A stretch of DNA of 64,000 nt from Atopsyche davidsoni (taxonomy: Eukaryota > Arthropoda > Insecta > Trichoptera > Hydrobiosidae). Positions 28,601 to 38,626 of this stretch are shown one piece after another. Below the pieces are notes generated by a model. That model was not told where the DNA came from and did not search any database. It saw only the letters and a list, made by a program, of their open reading frames with translations. The DNA lies in the NCBI GenBank assembly GCA_022113835.1, contig JAILWY010000023.1, positions 2,294,001 to 2,358,000 of the forward strand. Reading direction: 5' to 3'. How positions within the stretch are numbered: position 1 is the stretch's first letter; every line of letters starts with the position of its first letter. The translations under genes were made by a program, and so were the position numbers.

Positions 28601-31195
28601 TTATTTTAATGTTGGTTTAACCAAGTTAAGCCGTAAATTAAATAAATGTATGAATTGTAATTTAGTAAAAAGTAGTTACAAACGAATGTAACTTTTGTAT
28701 TTGAATTCTGTTTTATCTGCTTATTAATGAATATTTAATATAACCGTATTAATAAATATTATGTTTGTTAGGGGCTTTTAGAGGTTGTTTACCATCAATG
28801 CAAGTAAAGTAAAATAAATACCGAATGAAATAAGAAAAAGAAACAAGTACATTGTATAAATTTGTACTTAAGACAGCCGCCTCTCCCACTCCTTGGCAAA
28901 AAAGGCTATATTTTTGTGGGCGGTCGATAAAGGCCACCACTCGATGTTTCAGTTAACACGTAATATGCACTATATGCTCTATTGACCTCAAAAATACTTT
29001 GAAACGTGTTAATTTGCGTTTGGTAGAAGAATATGTGTTATATAACAATATTAATCTCTTTATTGTATTTTTGAAAGCAACATGCTAACATGGTGTCTAT
29101 AATAATATATATAAAATAGTTTTATTATAGTTGTCTTTTACTCGAGAACAAAGAAATTTCGACATTGTATTTTAAAAAATATATTTTTATTTTTCTAGGA
29201 GCTAAAGACGGAATTCAAGAAACACAACCTCCTGTTGACTGCTGCGCTGGGAGCAAGCAAGGAAACTATTGATATGGGTTATGATGTTCCCACCCTGAAC
29301 AAGTACCTGGACTTCCTCCACCTCATGTGCTACGACTACCATGGAACGTGGGACGGTACCGCCATGCCCAATGCTCCCCTCCGAGGGTCTTCAGCCTCTG
29401 ACGACCTCAGTGTGGTGAGAAATTTTTAAAATTAATTCTTCAATTACTTACCGGAATAATTTATTTGGAAGAAAAAGCTTTCTATGCTTTAAGATAAGTA
29501 ACAAATGTCCAGGGCGCATGTAGGATTCAAATTAATTATTTAGAGAACTTTTTATGTTGTTTAACGTATCAGTTTACCATAAAATGTATTGTTAGCAAAA
29601 TTACGCTTGTATGTTTATTGTATTCTCATTTCAGGAATTCACTGTAAACTATATGTTATCTCTCGGAGCTACTGTTGATAAGCTGGTGCTGGGACTGCCG
29701 CTGTACGGACGTACTTTTGTAAAGCAAGGTGACTCTCCGGAGACCCTTGGAGCTTCTGTCAAGGCTATCGGGTTCCAGGGCCCCTATACTAGAGAGACAG
29801 GCTTTATGGGCTTCAATGAGGTATGTCAATGTCTATATGTCAACAGAAATGTGAAATGTATTCTAAAAAGCGTATCGGTTACATATTCTGCTTTTATTTA
29901 TAGATTTGCACAGAGTTGTCAAACTCTTCAGCCGGATGGAGTCAACACTGGGATCCTACTTCTCAGACGCCCTACGCAGTCAACAAGGAACGCATTATCA
30001 TGTTTGACAACCAACGATCATTGGCTGAAAAAGTTAGGTTAGTTGTCATTCAAATCACTATTTATTTGCCTTCTTTATATTAATAGAGATTATCTTAATA
30101 TTATTAGATATACATATAAATCTGACTAACTCAAGAGCAATTTAAGACCATAATAATAATTTGATTTTTAGTAGCATTTTATGAAATCATTAGCATTAGA
30201 ATAAATTGACAGATGATTAACTTACATATTTTCAGGTTTGCAATGAACAAGAACCTTCGAGGTGTGATGGTGTGGAGTATGGACACGGATGACTTCCGTG
30301 GTGATTGTCCCCAAGAAGATGACATATATGTAGAGTTCTACCAAGGACTTAAGGACCTTCAAGAAAATCCCTACTACAAGGAGATTGTTAATCATCTTCC
30401 AATGGACAAAGGTATGTTACGGCTACAAAAAACTATTATTGTTGCACTTTAACAATGATAATCACTAAAATTCCAGAACTGGCAAAAGTGGCATTTGATA
30501 CCTGCATCTTTTAAACACATAAATAATTTCACTTTTTTTTATAAAAAAAACTACAATGCCTATTGTATTTTAAAATATAAATGTTATAGATGAACAAATT
30601 TTTATATTTCTTTTTACTTCATTAGTTCACCGAGCCAGTTGAGCGTGTTTAAAGTTTACTTAATATTTCATTGTCTATTGGGTCTTGTTTATAAAACATT
30701 ATAGATATTTTGTCTATAGATTAAAATCCACTAAAATAAAACTTACTTACAAAATGATATTATCAAATGAAAAATCAGTTGTTGAATATTATGTGAATGC
30801 AAACTTTGTATTTATTTTTATTTTGATTCCACAAGTAGAAAATGTCCAAAGACAATTTTTAATTTAAGGCTGTAAATATTTTAATTTTATTTTCTCTAAT
30901 AGATGGAGTTGAACTGCTGCCAAATAACCGTAACGCGTACAAAATTCAAAATGGAGACCTGACCCTCGTAATTCCTCAACGGACCAAAACGAACTTCCCC
31001 CTCATGAGAACTCTCAGTGAATCCATAATCCTCAGCGATCAGGAGAATAAGATAAGAAAGGAGATTGACATGAAGATCAAGGAGAAGGAAAGAGAGAACG
31101 AGGTCCACCACGGAGCGGAGCACGTCAGCGGTGCTGTCGGTATCAGTGCGAAGATTGTCTTTGTTGTTCTTGCAGTGCTGCCGATGTTACGGTAG
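22557..31195 (+). CDS. Cht2: GH18 chitinase, group VII (Cht2-like), C-terminally anchored
   Basis: Nine coding exons: 22557-22629, 27230-27394, 27822-28017, 28224-28320, 29199-29414, 29635-29820, 29904-30037, 30236-30411 and 30903-31195. All are GT-AG and in phase, giving 511 residues. Residues 1 to about 23 are a signal peptide. The GH18 barrel follows with all four signature motifs: [13 protein letters not shown], the catalytic [11 protein letters not shown] (Asp153, Asp155 and acid Glu157 present), HLMCYDYHG, and [12 protein letters not shown]. No peritrophin-type chitin-binding domain or Ser/Thr linker is present, as in group VII (Cht2); IDGFs lack the catalytic Glu. The product should hydrolyse beta-1,4-GlcNAc polymers in the extracellular cuticle matrix. 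After the barrel comes a charged Lys/Glu-rich stretch and a hydrophobic end ([13 protein letters not shown]) that looks like a GPI or membrane anchor. Intron 1 is 4.6 kb. Family is certain; the Cht2 assignment is from recalled family resemblance. Confidence 0.93.
23445..23583. repeat. Paired direct repeat ACCCAGTTTCCCCTTT, 123 bp apart
   Basis: Identical 16-mers at 23445-23460 and 23568-23583 with similar flanks (TGCT/TGAT before them). The spacing is too short and the sequence too specific for chance in this AT-rich intron. It may be a decayed tandem duplication or a paired protein-binding site. Confidence 0.5.
23879..24120 (+). repeat. GC-rich block ending in AATAATAATAA, possible retroposon
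   Basis: A 200-bp block of much higher GC than its intron ends abruptly in an A-rich AATAATAATAAAAAA tail. That is the form of a 3'-tailed SINE or LINE insertion in plus orientation. No pol III boxes or protein match were recognised. Confidence 0.35.
24335..24412 (-). repeat. tRNA-like SINE fragment
   Basis: On the minus strand TGGCCACGGTGG resembles an A box and GGGTTTTAATCCTGCC a decayed B box at about tRNA spacing. Degenerate, so only a SINE fragment is proposed. Confidence 0.35.
28224..28320 (+). CDS. Cht2: Chitinase exon 4: catalytic DxxDxDxE motif
   Basis: Encodes [19 protein letters not shown]. The complete DGLDLDWE motif places the proton-donor Glu at residue 157, which separates this enzyme from imaginal disc growth factors. 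Donor AAA-GTGAGT and acceptor TTTCAG are strong. Confidence 0.95.
30903..31195 (+). CDS. Cht2: Chitinase last exon: C-terminal extension and hydrophobic tail
   Basis: The 96 residues beyond the barrel hold a Lys/Glu-rich amphipathic segment ([11 protein letters not shown]), a small-residue stretch ([10 protein letters not shown]) and a final hydrophobic run ending at the stop. This order (hydrophilic, small residues, hydrophobic end) fits a GPI-attachment signal. A single-pass membrane anchor is the alternative. Confidence 0.8.
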
Positions 31196-31338
31196 ATTGA
31201 CAGATTTTCTGTCTAAGATCTCCTCATAGTGAATGTGAAAGAAGAACAAAATTATAATTCAACGTGTTAGATCTGAGTGTACTGCACTGCTTTTTGTGTG
31301 TAAGAAACTTTTTCACATAATTATAAGTTGTACAATGA

Positions 31339-31344
31339 AATAAA
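31339..31344 (+). terminator. Chitinase polyadenylation signal
   Basis: AATAAA 144 bases after the chitinase stop codon, the first canonical signal in its 3' UTR. The convergent SIFamide gene has its own signal about 130 bases further on. Confidence 0.7.
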
Positions 31345-31475
31345 GTTACTAACTCAAGTAAAATACTCAATAGCTGGAATTTTTTTTCAATATATTTTAT
31401 GACAAAGTTGGGATGGTTGGGACGAGGATCTTTTTCCAAGTAAACAAAAAATACCATTGCATTATGCCTACACTT

Positions 31476-31481
31476 TTTATT
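31476..31481 (-). terminator. Candidate SIFamide polyadenylation signal
   Basis: AATAAA on the minus strand about 500 bases after the SIFamide stop codon. It would give a 3' UTR ending close to, but not overlapping, the convergent chitinase transcript. Confidence 0.45.
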
Positions 31482-31976
31482 CAATTGTTATACAGTTTAG
31501 TGCATTTTCTTTTTACATGAATGATAAAACCAAGTTATGGTGTACAATAATTATAAGACAAAACTTGAATGCTTTCTAATTCTATTGAATTTGATGTACT
31601 TAAGAATATTTTTGTTAGCAAGCTGTATAAAGTTATTCAAAATTATTTTTTTTTTGAAGGCAGTTAGTGTTGCCATGTCGAAGAATGTACATAAACCAAA
31701 ATCACTACATATTGAATATCACTACGATGTATTGCCTTAAATAAATAAATTAAACAATACGAAACTATCATTTACAATTTCAATTTGATTAAATATAAAC
31801 GCCATTGGTATTGTCGTATCAGCCGTATTAAAAAAATCGTTGATCCAGTACTAGCCGCAGATTCGTAGTGCCGCCATTCTGATTCTTGGAAACTTCTTGT
31901 ATGGAAAGTGGGTTTGGTGTTTGAGTTTCAGATGATTTTCAAAATGGCGGCCGTGGTGGACACGCTGATGGGGATT

Positions 31977-32065
31977 TTACTTGTTTTCTTGGTTGGGGAA
32001 CCAGGACTGGCATGCTTCGTTTGCGATCTCGCACATGGCTGTGAGGGCTTTGCCTGCATCGTAAT
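31977..32065 (-). CDS. SIFa: SIFamide exon 3: C-terminal associated peptide
   Basis: Short exon (89 nt) too small to stand out as an open frame. After acceptor TCATTTTCAG it reads YDAGKALTAMCEIANEAC and then QSWFPNQENK to a TAA. The two cysteines and the SWFP motif are the conserved signature of the SIFamide precursor C-terminus, which confirms the exon and its frame. Confidence 0.93.
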
Positions 32066-33111
32066 CTGAAAATGAAACAACGTTTCAAGAAATATAACAT
32101 GAAACATAATTATAAATGATAGCTATAAGCTCAGCATCAGGTAGAGGGTAGGTTAGATTTCTTTTCATCTATTCTACTCGGTTATACTTTTGATATTGTT
32201 ATGATTTGCATATATATTTTATAGTTAGGAATATCATGTAGATTTCGGTAAAACTTCTATAGGACTAATATTATATATTTTTTAAATGAATGAAAACAAT
32301 TATGCAAATTAGTAAAATCAGACAATGATGCTGTGTATAGTGAAAATGGGACTAAATTATTCTCAAGTCAATAATGACTTCACACATTTTTCAGATGTAG
32401 GTTTATAGATTTTTTAGGTTAAGTGTCGAATTCTGAAGGATCGATGCCAAAAATGCCATATTAGTGCAATAAAGATTTCTTTATTGTAGACCTTGAAAAT
32501 AGGGTCTAGTGAAAGTATGATTATAAAATTCTGTCCATATTTCGAGCATATTCAAGCATATTAGGACATGTCAAAAAATAATTTTAAACGAGGTTGAGCA
32601 GTCAGTCGTACAGTCGACAGCTTATATTCTGAAGTCACTTAAGCGTTCAGATATATACACATTGTGTACTCAATACCATCCAGGCTTCTCCTGGGCGAAT
32701 AGATCCCATTTGGACGTGCCATATTTGTTGATATCAGCAATGGATCGTTATGAATACATAACAAATCTATGAGTGAGGTTATGGAGTTTGTGTAGAGTTA
32801 ATTTACTGAATGACACGTAGGTAATACAAATTGGGTAGAAAAATAAAATAGACGTGGAATTCGGAATTTAAGAACAACCTGTCGTTGTAACCATTTGTAA
32901 ATCTGATGTATGCACATTTAGCTAATCAGTGTTTCAGAAATTGGGTGTGAGTGTTGTTACCACCAGGGCTGCCGCGCTTGCCGAAGATGGAGCCGTTGAA
33001 GGGAGGCTTCCTGTAGGTGGCATCGGCCTGCGAGGCGAAGCTCAGCAGCATGAAGAGGGCCAGCACCACGCACAGGGACGCGCTCAGGAAGATTCTGCTG
33101 CTCCGGACCAT
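31977..33111 (-). CDS. SIFa: SIFamide neuropeptide precursor
   Basis: Two coding exons, 33111-32961 and 32065-31977, joined in phase 1 (donor GTAACA, acceptor TTTTCAG), encode 79 residues. Residues 1-31 are a signal peptide with a long Leu/Val core ending QADA. The mature peptide TYRKPPFNGSIF follows directly, with Gly as amide donor and Lys-Arg as the dibasic cleavage site. The C-terminal associated peptide has the paired cysteines CEIANEAC and SWFPNQENK found across insect SIFamide precursors. The product is an amidated peptide made by a few brain neurosecretory cells that acts through the SIFamide receptor on courtship, feeding and sleep circuits. A non-coding first exon lies at 33940-34002 and a TATA promoter at 34021-34028. 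The gene is convergent with the chitinase. The peptide is diagnostic, so the call is near certain; an alternative donor four bases upstream would drop one Gly from the linker. Confidence 0.97.
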
Positions 33112-33120
33112 GGCTGCTAG
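32961..33120 (-). CDS. SIFa: SIFamide exon 2: start codon, signal and mature peptide
   Basis: Acceptor TGTTGCAG precedes nine non-coding bases and the ATG (33111-33109) in a CAGCCATGG context. An in-frame ATG further upstream lies in the intron, so the spliced transcript starts at 33111. Encodes the signal peptide, TYRKPPFNGSIFGKR and GSPG before the donor. Confidence 0.95.
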
Positions 33121-33939
33121 CTGCAACAGAACACACCATATTACCATCCTCACCGCCTCGTGGTCTAATGACTGTTGCAGCCTTTAGCCAGCCAAAAAAG
33201 CAGCCAAAAAAACCTTATCAAGTGTATAAATATGTTAATGCCGGAAACGTAACAAGCGACCGGAGATAGCTGCGGTTGACAGAGTGGTCCAAGTTTGCAT
33301 GTAAAAATCGGGGTAGTTGGAGATCATTTGGAGGGTGTCTCACCCAGCAGTGAATTCGGAGCTTTTGGATATAACGATGTATTATTTTATTAAAGACACC
33401 CGGACTAGGAACACAAAAGCCCTTCGAGAGACTTGACATTGAATCCAACTACAATTACTATCCTCGGCCGACTGGTTTAATATGCAGTACTCCATGTTTT
33501 TATGAAGTCTGGACGCTGAAGGATTTTCTCCAGGCCAGTATATTTTGGAAAAGTATTCAACCGGAAGTTTAAAACGTTTCTCGCTCTTTGCGGTTTGTTC
33601 CTCCCCGTTAAGATAATCTACATCGGGTGTCTACTAGACAGAGGACGAACATCTCTGGGAATCATATTTCAGGCGATATCTGTTTTTGATGAAAACAGGT
33701 TGTATAGCATATGAAAAGTAATATAAACAATTCTATCGATTCACTGAAGCGATATGTGCACATTTAACACATATATATTATATAACATAACCGCACTCTC
33801 TTAATGGTTTGATTAGCATCCTCGAATGCAATTTTAATAGTAGCACGGGGATGATTGAAAAAAATCCGGAAAAATCATAACTTTTCAAGTAAAAATACCA
33901 AGTAGTCCTAAGGCAAACAAGGCAGTGCGTTGTACTCAC

Positions 33940-34002
33940 ATTTTCAGGAGGGTTCTGAGGGTTGATGAGTATACCGCAGAGAGCTCCAGGAGACTGGTGA
34001 CT
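33940..34002 (-). other. SIFa: SIFamide non-coding exon 1 (5' UTR)
   Basis: Runs from the initiator (A of TCAGT at 34002) to a perfect donor GTGAGTAC at 33939-33932. It joins exon 2 at 33120 across an 819-nt intron. A short untranslated first exon is usual for insect neuropeptide genes. Confidence 0.65.
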
Positions 34003-34028
34003 GATGGTAGCAGACTTCACTATTTATA
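34000..34028 (-). promoter_or_regulatory. SIFamide core promoter: TATA box and TCAGT initiator
   Basis: GGTATAAATAG (TATAAATA at 34028-34021) lies 26 bases upstream of the initiator TCAGT (34004-34000) on the minus strand, correct geometry for a TATA-initiator promoter. A GC-rich tract with CCACCCCC-like motifs (34030-34110) lies just upstream. Confidence 0.7.
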
Positions 34029-34199
34029 CCCCTGGCCGGCGCACAAACCGCGCAAGGGTGGCTGGTCGGTCGGGGGAAGGGGCGGGCCTCGCCCACAAAC
34101 CACCCCCGGGAAATAATATGTGCTAACTTGCATTTCCAGAATATATTTTGATCGAGTGAAATTTTAAGAAAAAAACCTGTGCTTGACTGTTAAACACAC

Positions 34200-34456
34200 T
34201 TTAAGCGGGTAACCAAATTGACTAAACTGATGTGGCAAAATTCGCGTAAAATTGCGCGTGTGAAATCTAGTCTATACACTTCCGTTCAGCAACTCCGAGT
34301 TAATTATGAGATTTTTGTTAATAAATTAAATGTTATTGTTACACAATAGCTTATATTATATTTATATTTTAAGCGGGTAACCAAATTGACTAAACTGATG
34401 TGCGTAGCGGGCAAAATTCGCGTAAAATTGCACGTGTAAAATCTAGTCTATACACT
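34200..34456. repeat. Direct duplication of an 81/89-bp unit upstream of SIFamide
   Basis: Copies at 34200-34280 and 34368-34456 share TTTAAGCGGGTAACCAAATTG, GCAAAATTCGCGTAAAATTG and TCTAGTCTATACACT. The second copy has an extra GCGTAGCG. The second copy abuts the piggyBac fragment at 34457, so the repeats may be transposon-end sequence. They also lie 170-430 bases upstream of the SIFamide promoter. Confidence 0.75.
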
Positions 34457-34676
34457 CTTTGATTTGCATGTAGTCAAATAAATCGTTTCCTATAAAAAGT
34501 TGAACCACTTCATACACACTTTGCGGATTACTTTACGGCATCACAGCAACACCACTTTGTCCTAAAAATTGTTCAATAATTGGAGGATTATCATTCTCTG
34601 ACTTCTTCATTGTCACTTTGTTCAGAATCACTGGACAGTATTGGTAGAAGTAACGTTGACGAGTCTAAACAAACAT
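34457..34676 (-). pseudogene. piggyBac transposase N-terminal fossil
   Basis: The minus strand encodes an acidic stretch LLPILSSDSEQSDNEEVRE and, after a frame change, PPIIEQFLGQSGV and SVYEVVQLFIGNDLFDYMQ. These resemble the acidic N-terminus and the region before the first catalytic block of piggyBac transposases. An in-frame TAA and the frameshift show it is dead. No catalytic Asp triad is present. Confidence 0.55.
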
Positions 34677-34679
34677 TAC

Positions 34680-37675
34680 GAGCTGTAAACCCAAAGAGTA
34701 AAATGACCTTTTTCCGGTTTTAGAGTAAACACATTCAAAAACGTATTAATACGCGCCCCGCTTTTAGACAGCAGTCCGCGAAACGGGTACTAGTAGTGTG
34801 TTAAAATATATTTTCGAAATATAACAGAGGGCTTCAAAAAAGACGATAAAGCCTGCTACAAAGCGGGGCATCCATTGATCCCCAAATTTTACTCCGACAG
34901 TAGAATCTTCTAACTCCAGCAATTGATAGCTTTTCAACTGCTGAATAATGGCTTTTGTATAGTGATTGTTTTTTTTGTTTTTGTTTTCAGAAGCATCACA
35001 TATTGAGTAGCGGTAGAACAGGAGGCTTCAGGGGGGCGATGTTTGACGGGAGCTAATGGCACGGAGCACCGCGTCCATGGGCTTCCCCCAAAGTGCACTC
35101 TGCAACAGGCAGGCGACCCCATCCCCACAAGAGAGCTTCCTGTGATGCAAGTAATTGTGTTGAGAACCTATGAATTAAAAATTGCTGCATGAAAAGTGTG
35201 TTTTTTTAGAAAATAAACTTAACGATTTCGGCACCATCCTGGGCAAGACTTTTTCAGGAATTGATTCCTGAAAAAATCTGCTTTGAAGCGGCAATTTATT
35301 TAAGTATATACATGATTTTTATAAACTGTTAATATAAAAAAAAAAATTTTGGAAAAACAAAAATTCTCCATTCCGTATTTTCATATATTAATGTTAAAAA
35401 ATTTTGAAAAATAGTCAATCATTTGACTTGTGTATTTTTCATGCATGTATTATAAAATCTGTTTATTTTCTTGTGAAAATCGGGGCGCGGTAGGCAAGAG
35501 GTGTTTTTTTATTTTTCCGTTTCCGGTTTTCCCGGCTAATGAAATGCTCCGTTCTTGGGTATTAAGCCGTGTTTTTTCTTGAGATTTCGCTCACTTCTGT
35601 AAATGCATATATTTTAATGGTTCCCATATCAGATAATATTTTCTGACGACACGACACCCCACAAAGCCTTCTTCAAGGTGAAGTCCTCGATATCTCCCCT
35701 CAATTACTTCCCTCAACTCTCCCCTTACAATACAACCACTTTCAGATCTCAAGACACAATTTACACCGCATTTCAGATTTCATTTCAGGTATTTCTTGAA
35801 TACTTCACGGTGGGAAGATCCTATTTAAAAATAAAATACCCGCAGATAAGTGAAAAAAGAAAACTTTGAAATGAATTCACGTTCATGAATGCTCTAAAAA
35901 TATTATTTTCCTTCAAAAATTTTGCTGTAAATAATTCAAAGAATATTTGAATATTTTACTTGTGTTTATTTACGCGAAACAAGTGTGATTTATTTTGTTT
36001 GATATGAAAAATTTACATGATATTTACATTTTAGTATGTATGACTCTTTTTTGATCTGCTTTAGTGTGACGTAATTTTTTTATCTTTTATTTTTCCAACG
36101 CATGATATAAATTTAAATTCAATACAACCATAATTTTTATTAAATTACCAGAGAAACATATAATAATTTTCTTTTCGTGTCAGTTATTATAAGTGCAAGC
36201 TGCAACATTGTTGTTTTTTTTTATTTTTTATTTCTAACTTATAGATAAAAACAATGCACTTCTAGCCTGCGAGACCCAAATGTAATCAACAAAAGCATTA
36301 AAAATATTTTTTATATAATAGGGTTGTATATAAAGTTAAAAAAAACCTTTTTACAAGGAGGCTAGATTTTCGCTTTTCATAGATTTCAGTTGTAAATTAG
36401 AAGCCAGTACAAGCAGAACTTTGTTTGGAAAGCAGTTTATTATTTTATTATTCAATCTGATTTCTGATAGTTTGCATGGTCATCGATCTTCAGTAGATCC
36501 AGAACCTCGGGGGAGGGTCTGGCCAAAGCTCTCAGACCGTAAAACAGGTGGCCAGGGAATGCATTATGCTAATTCACAGCTCCTCAAACAATCTGCAGTG
36601 GCCCATTTACCGAGGAAGGGCAATGTGGGAATTATGCATGGCTATGCATAGTTATTTATTATAATATATTCTAACATGATCCATGTTGAAATGCATTAGT
36701 GGTGTACCACCCTAATAATATGGTACTGTATCTACATTCCACCTTAAGTGTCTTTCAAGCTCACATATGAACTGCAGTATAAATGGGGTTGTCAAATGAT
36801 GTATCTAAGCTTACTTATCTTCTATATAAGCATATCAAATCGGTCTCTTTTATAATAACTTATGATTTCTATATATCCTTAATAATCGTTTCAATAAGTT
36901 GATTAAAACAAAAAATATATGTGTGCCAAAAATATCATATAAATTATTGTCATTTTGTTTTATACTTTTGGTTAAAATTTTCACAGGCTAAGGCACACTA
37001 ATATTTTGATTAAAAAAAAAATATATATAGACATAAAACATGACACGAAATTTTCTAATTTTTTCTACCTTGTGACTGTTTCTATATTATATGTCCGGTT
37101 ATTGTTTATTAAGCTTCATATAAATAGTGCGGTCTAATAGTCTCGATTTTGTGAAATATCTGCCGACGTTTATAATTGAATTACTTCGATAGATTGTCTC
37201 GAATCCCTTGTGCCTACGACAGGATTGCCAATCAATGATGTTCCAAGGCATATTCACGAAGAGGCAACTCAATAACTAAAAAAATATGGAAAATCAAACA
37301 ACCTAAAAGAAAACAATAAAAATATTTCTCAAATTATAATTCCTTCGTGTAAGGAAAGCTCGCTGGGGGTAAATTAAAATTGTCTTCATGTTAACAAAGA
37401 AAAAAATCTTTAAAAAATAAATCTTCTCTGAATATTATTTATGATTTCTTTGTTGACAAGGCATATGCCGGAGACGTAAAAAGATGCAATTAAGCTCTGT
37501 TTAATGGTTTTAATAATATAAAAATACGCCTCTCTGGCTACCAATAATCAAAAAGCCAAGCTGCAATTACCAAGAGATGCGGGTTCGAGTTCCAGAAGTA
37601 TACCAAAAAATTAGAGAATTTATTTTAATGGCCATGGCAGTAATTTGGCTATTTATATATTTTTATTTAAACGTG
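34680..37675. other. Spacer with no recognised gene
   Basis: AT-rich. Contains a GC-rich unidentified block at 35010-35150, a perfect palindrome at 35250-35275 (12-bp arms TTTTTCAGGAAT, 2-nt loop), and a GC-richer unidentified block at 36480-36650. A B-box-like GCGGGTTCGAGTTCC at about 37578-37592 suggests a decayed tRNA-derived SINE. Confidence 0.5.
36480..36650. other. GC-richer block of unknown nature
   Basis: Composition changes sharply from AT-rich flanks, and the plus frame stays open through CCTCGGGGGAGGGTCTGGCC up to near 36650. It ends in ATGCATGGCTATGCAT. No family recognised; could be a foreign repeat fragment or a conserved non-coding element. Confidence 0.25.
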
Positions 37676-37679
37676 TTAT

Positions 37680-38015
37680 CTTCTTCTTCTATTGCCTCTC
37701 CTAATAGGAGGTTGGTGACCATTTTATCTAACATATCTCTATCCTTGGCCAGTCTTATCAATTCGGGTGCACTTCCGATCTCCAGCCACTGGCGCAAATT
37801 TTTCCTTGGACAAGCAGCTGGAAGATGCTATATTTATTGTTACGAAAAATGTGAACAAAATAGGAGACCATCCGCTTCTTTACCAACGTCAAGAGTTGCG
37901 CATTCTGTGCAAGACTCTTTCATTTGTGACGCAGTCAACTCATGGTGCATTAAGGATTCTCCTATACAGCCGCCTCAATTCTTTGCATAGTAGCTGTCTT
38001 GAGTGTCCAAGCTTC
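37680..38015 (-). mobile_element. Non-LTR retrotransposon (LINE) ORF2 3'-end fragment
   Basis: On the minus strand broken frames read LCKELRRLYRRILN, then VDCVTNERVLHRMRN, NNKYSIFQLLVQGKI and LAKDRDMLDKMVTNLL, the C-terminal region of LINE reverse transcriptases. It ends in a GAAGAAGAAGA tail. Stop codons and frame changes show decay. Its last 40 bases are shared with repeat family A. Confidence 0.7.
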
Positions 38016-38027
38016 GACTCTTTAGAA

Positions 38028-38531
38028 CAGTGCTTCTCAAAGTGTTCCCTACGGACCCCAGGGGGTCCCTGGGATCATTCAGGGGATCCTTAGAAAATTA
38101 AAATCGATTTGGGGATCCCTGAACAACGTCAGTGGTCCGCGCAAGGTTTAATATAAAATAAAAAAATTGTGACACATTTTTATTAATATGGAAGTTAAAA
38201 TAAATAACAATGAATACATTATTAGCGATTTTTACGTCATAAGTAAAATATAAAAATAGACAGGTGCAAAAAATACAAGAAATAATAAGTCAGGCAGGTT
38301 TATACACGAACGCAATAGAGCCGATACTTGCACCAACTAGTCTATAATCTGAATTTATGTAATTTTTAACCTAGGGTCCGTAGGCAAGTTTTGACTATGA
38401 AAGGGGGTCCGTGGGCAAGTTTTGACTATGAAAGGGGGTCCGTGGGCAAGTTTTGACTATGAAAGGGGGTCCATGGGCAAGTTTTGACTATGAAAAGGTG
38501 TCCGTGGGTCAAAAGAGTTTGAGAGCTACTG
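38028..38531. mobile_element. Non-autonomous hAT element with internal minisatellite
   Basis: Left end CAGTGCTTCTCAAAGTG and right end (complement) CAGTAGCTCTCAAACTC are hAT-type terminal inverted repeats. The flanking 8-bp duplications CTTTAGAA (38020-38027) and CTTAAGAA (38532-38539) match at 7 of 8 bases. There is no transposase. A 31-bp unit is repeated at the right side. The element sits immediately beside LINE debris. Confidence 0.85.
38374..38510 (+). repeat. 31-bp tandem repeat, about 4.4 units
   Basis: Units start at 38374, 38405, 38436, 38467 and 38498 (partial). Core GGGTCCGTGGGCAAGTTTTG then ACTATGAAAGG. Only a few substitutions separate the units, so amplification is recent compared with the age of the flanking hAT ends. 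Confidence 0.95.
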
Positions 38532-38626
38532 CTTAAGAAGGACTGACACGACATAACATTTGGTGAATCTCCAGCGAGATTTGAGCATGGAGTCGAAGTA
38601 TAGAATACGGAGTATATATAATATTT

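Noticed and set aside
30412..30451. Alternative chitinase end by reading into intron 8
   Set aside because: A strong donor GTATGT is at 30412 and the next exon joins in phase with a sensible C-terminus. Read-through gives only 13 unremarkable residues.
31944..32069. 41-residue plus-strand frame starting ATGGCGGCC with a hydrophobic start and four cysteines, looking like a small secreted peptide
   Set aside because: It lies exactly antisense to SIFamide exon 3 and its stop falls on the splice acceptor. The cysteines and hydrophobic run are complements of the conserved SIFamide codons, so it is a shadow.
38374..38510. CRISPR-like array
   Set aside because: The 31-bp units are contiguous with no spacers, inside a hAT transposon in a eukaryotic genome.
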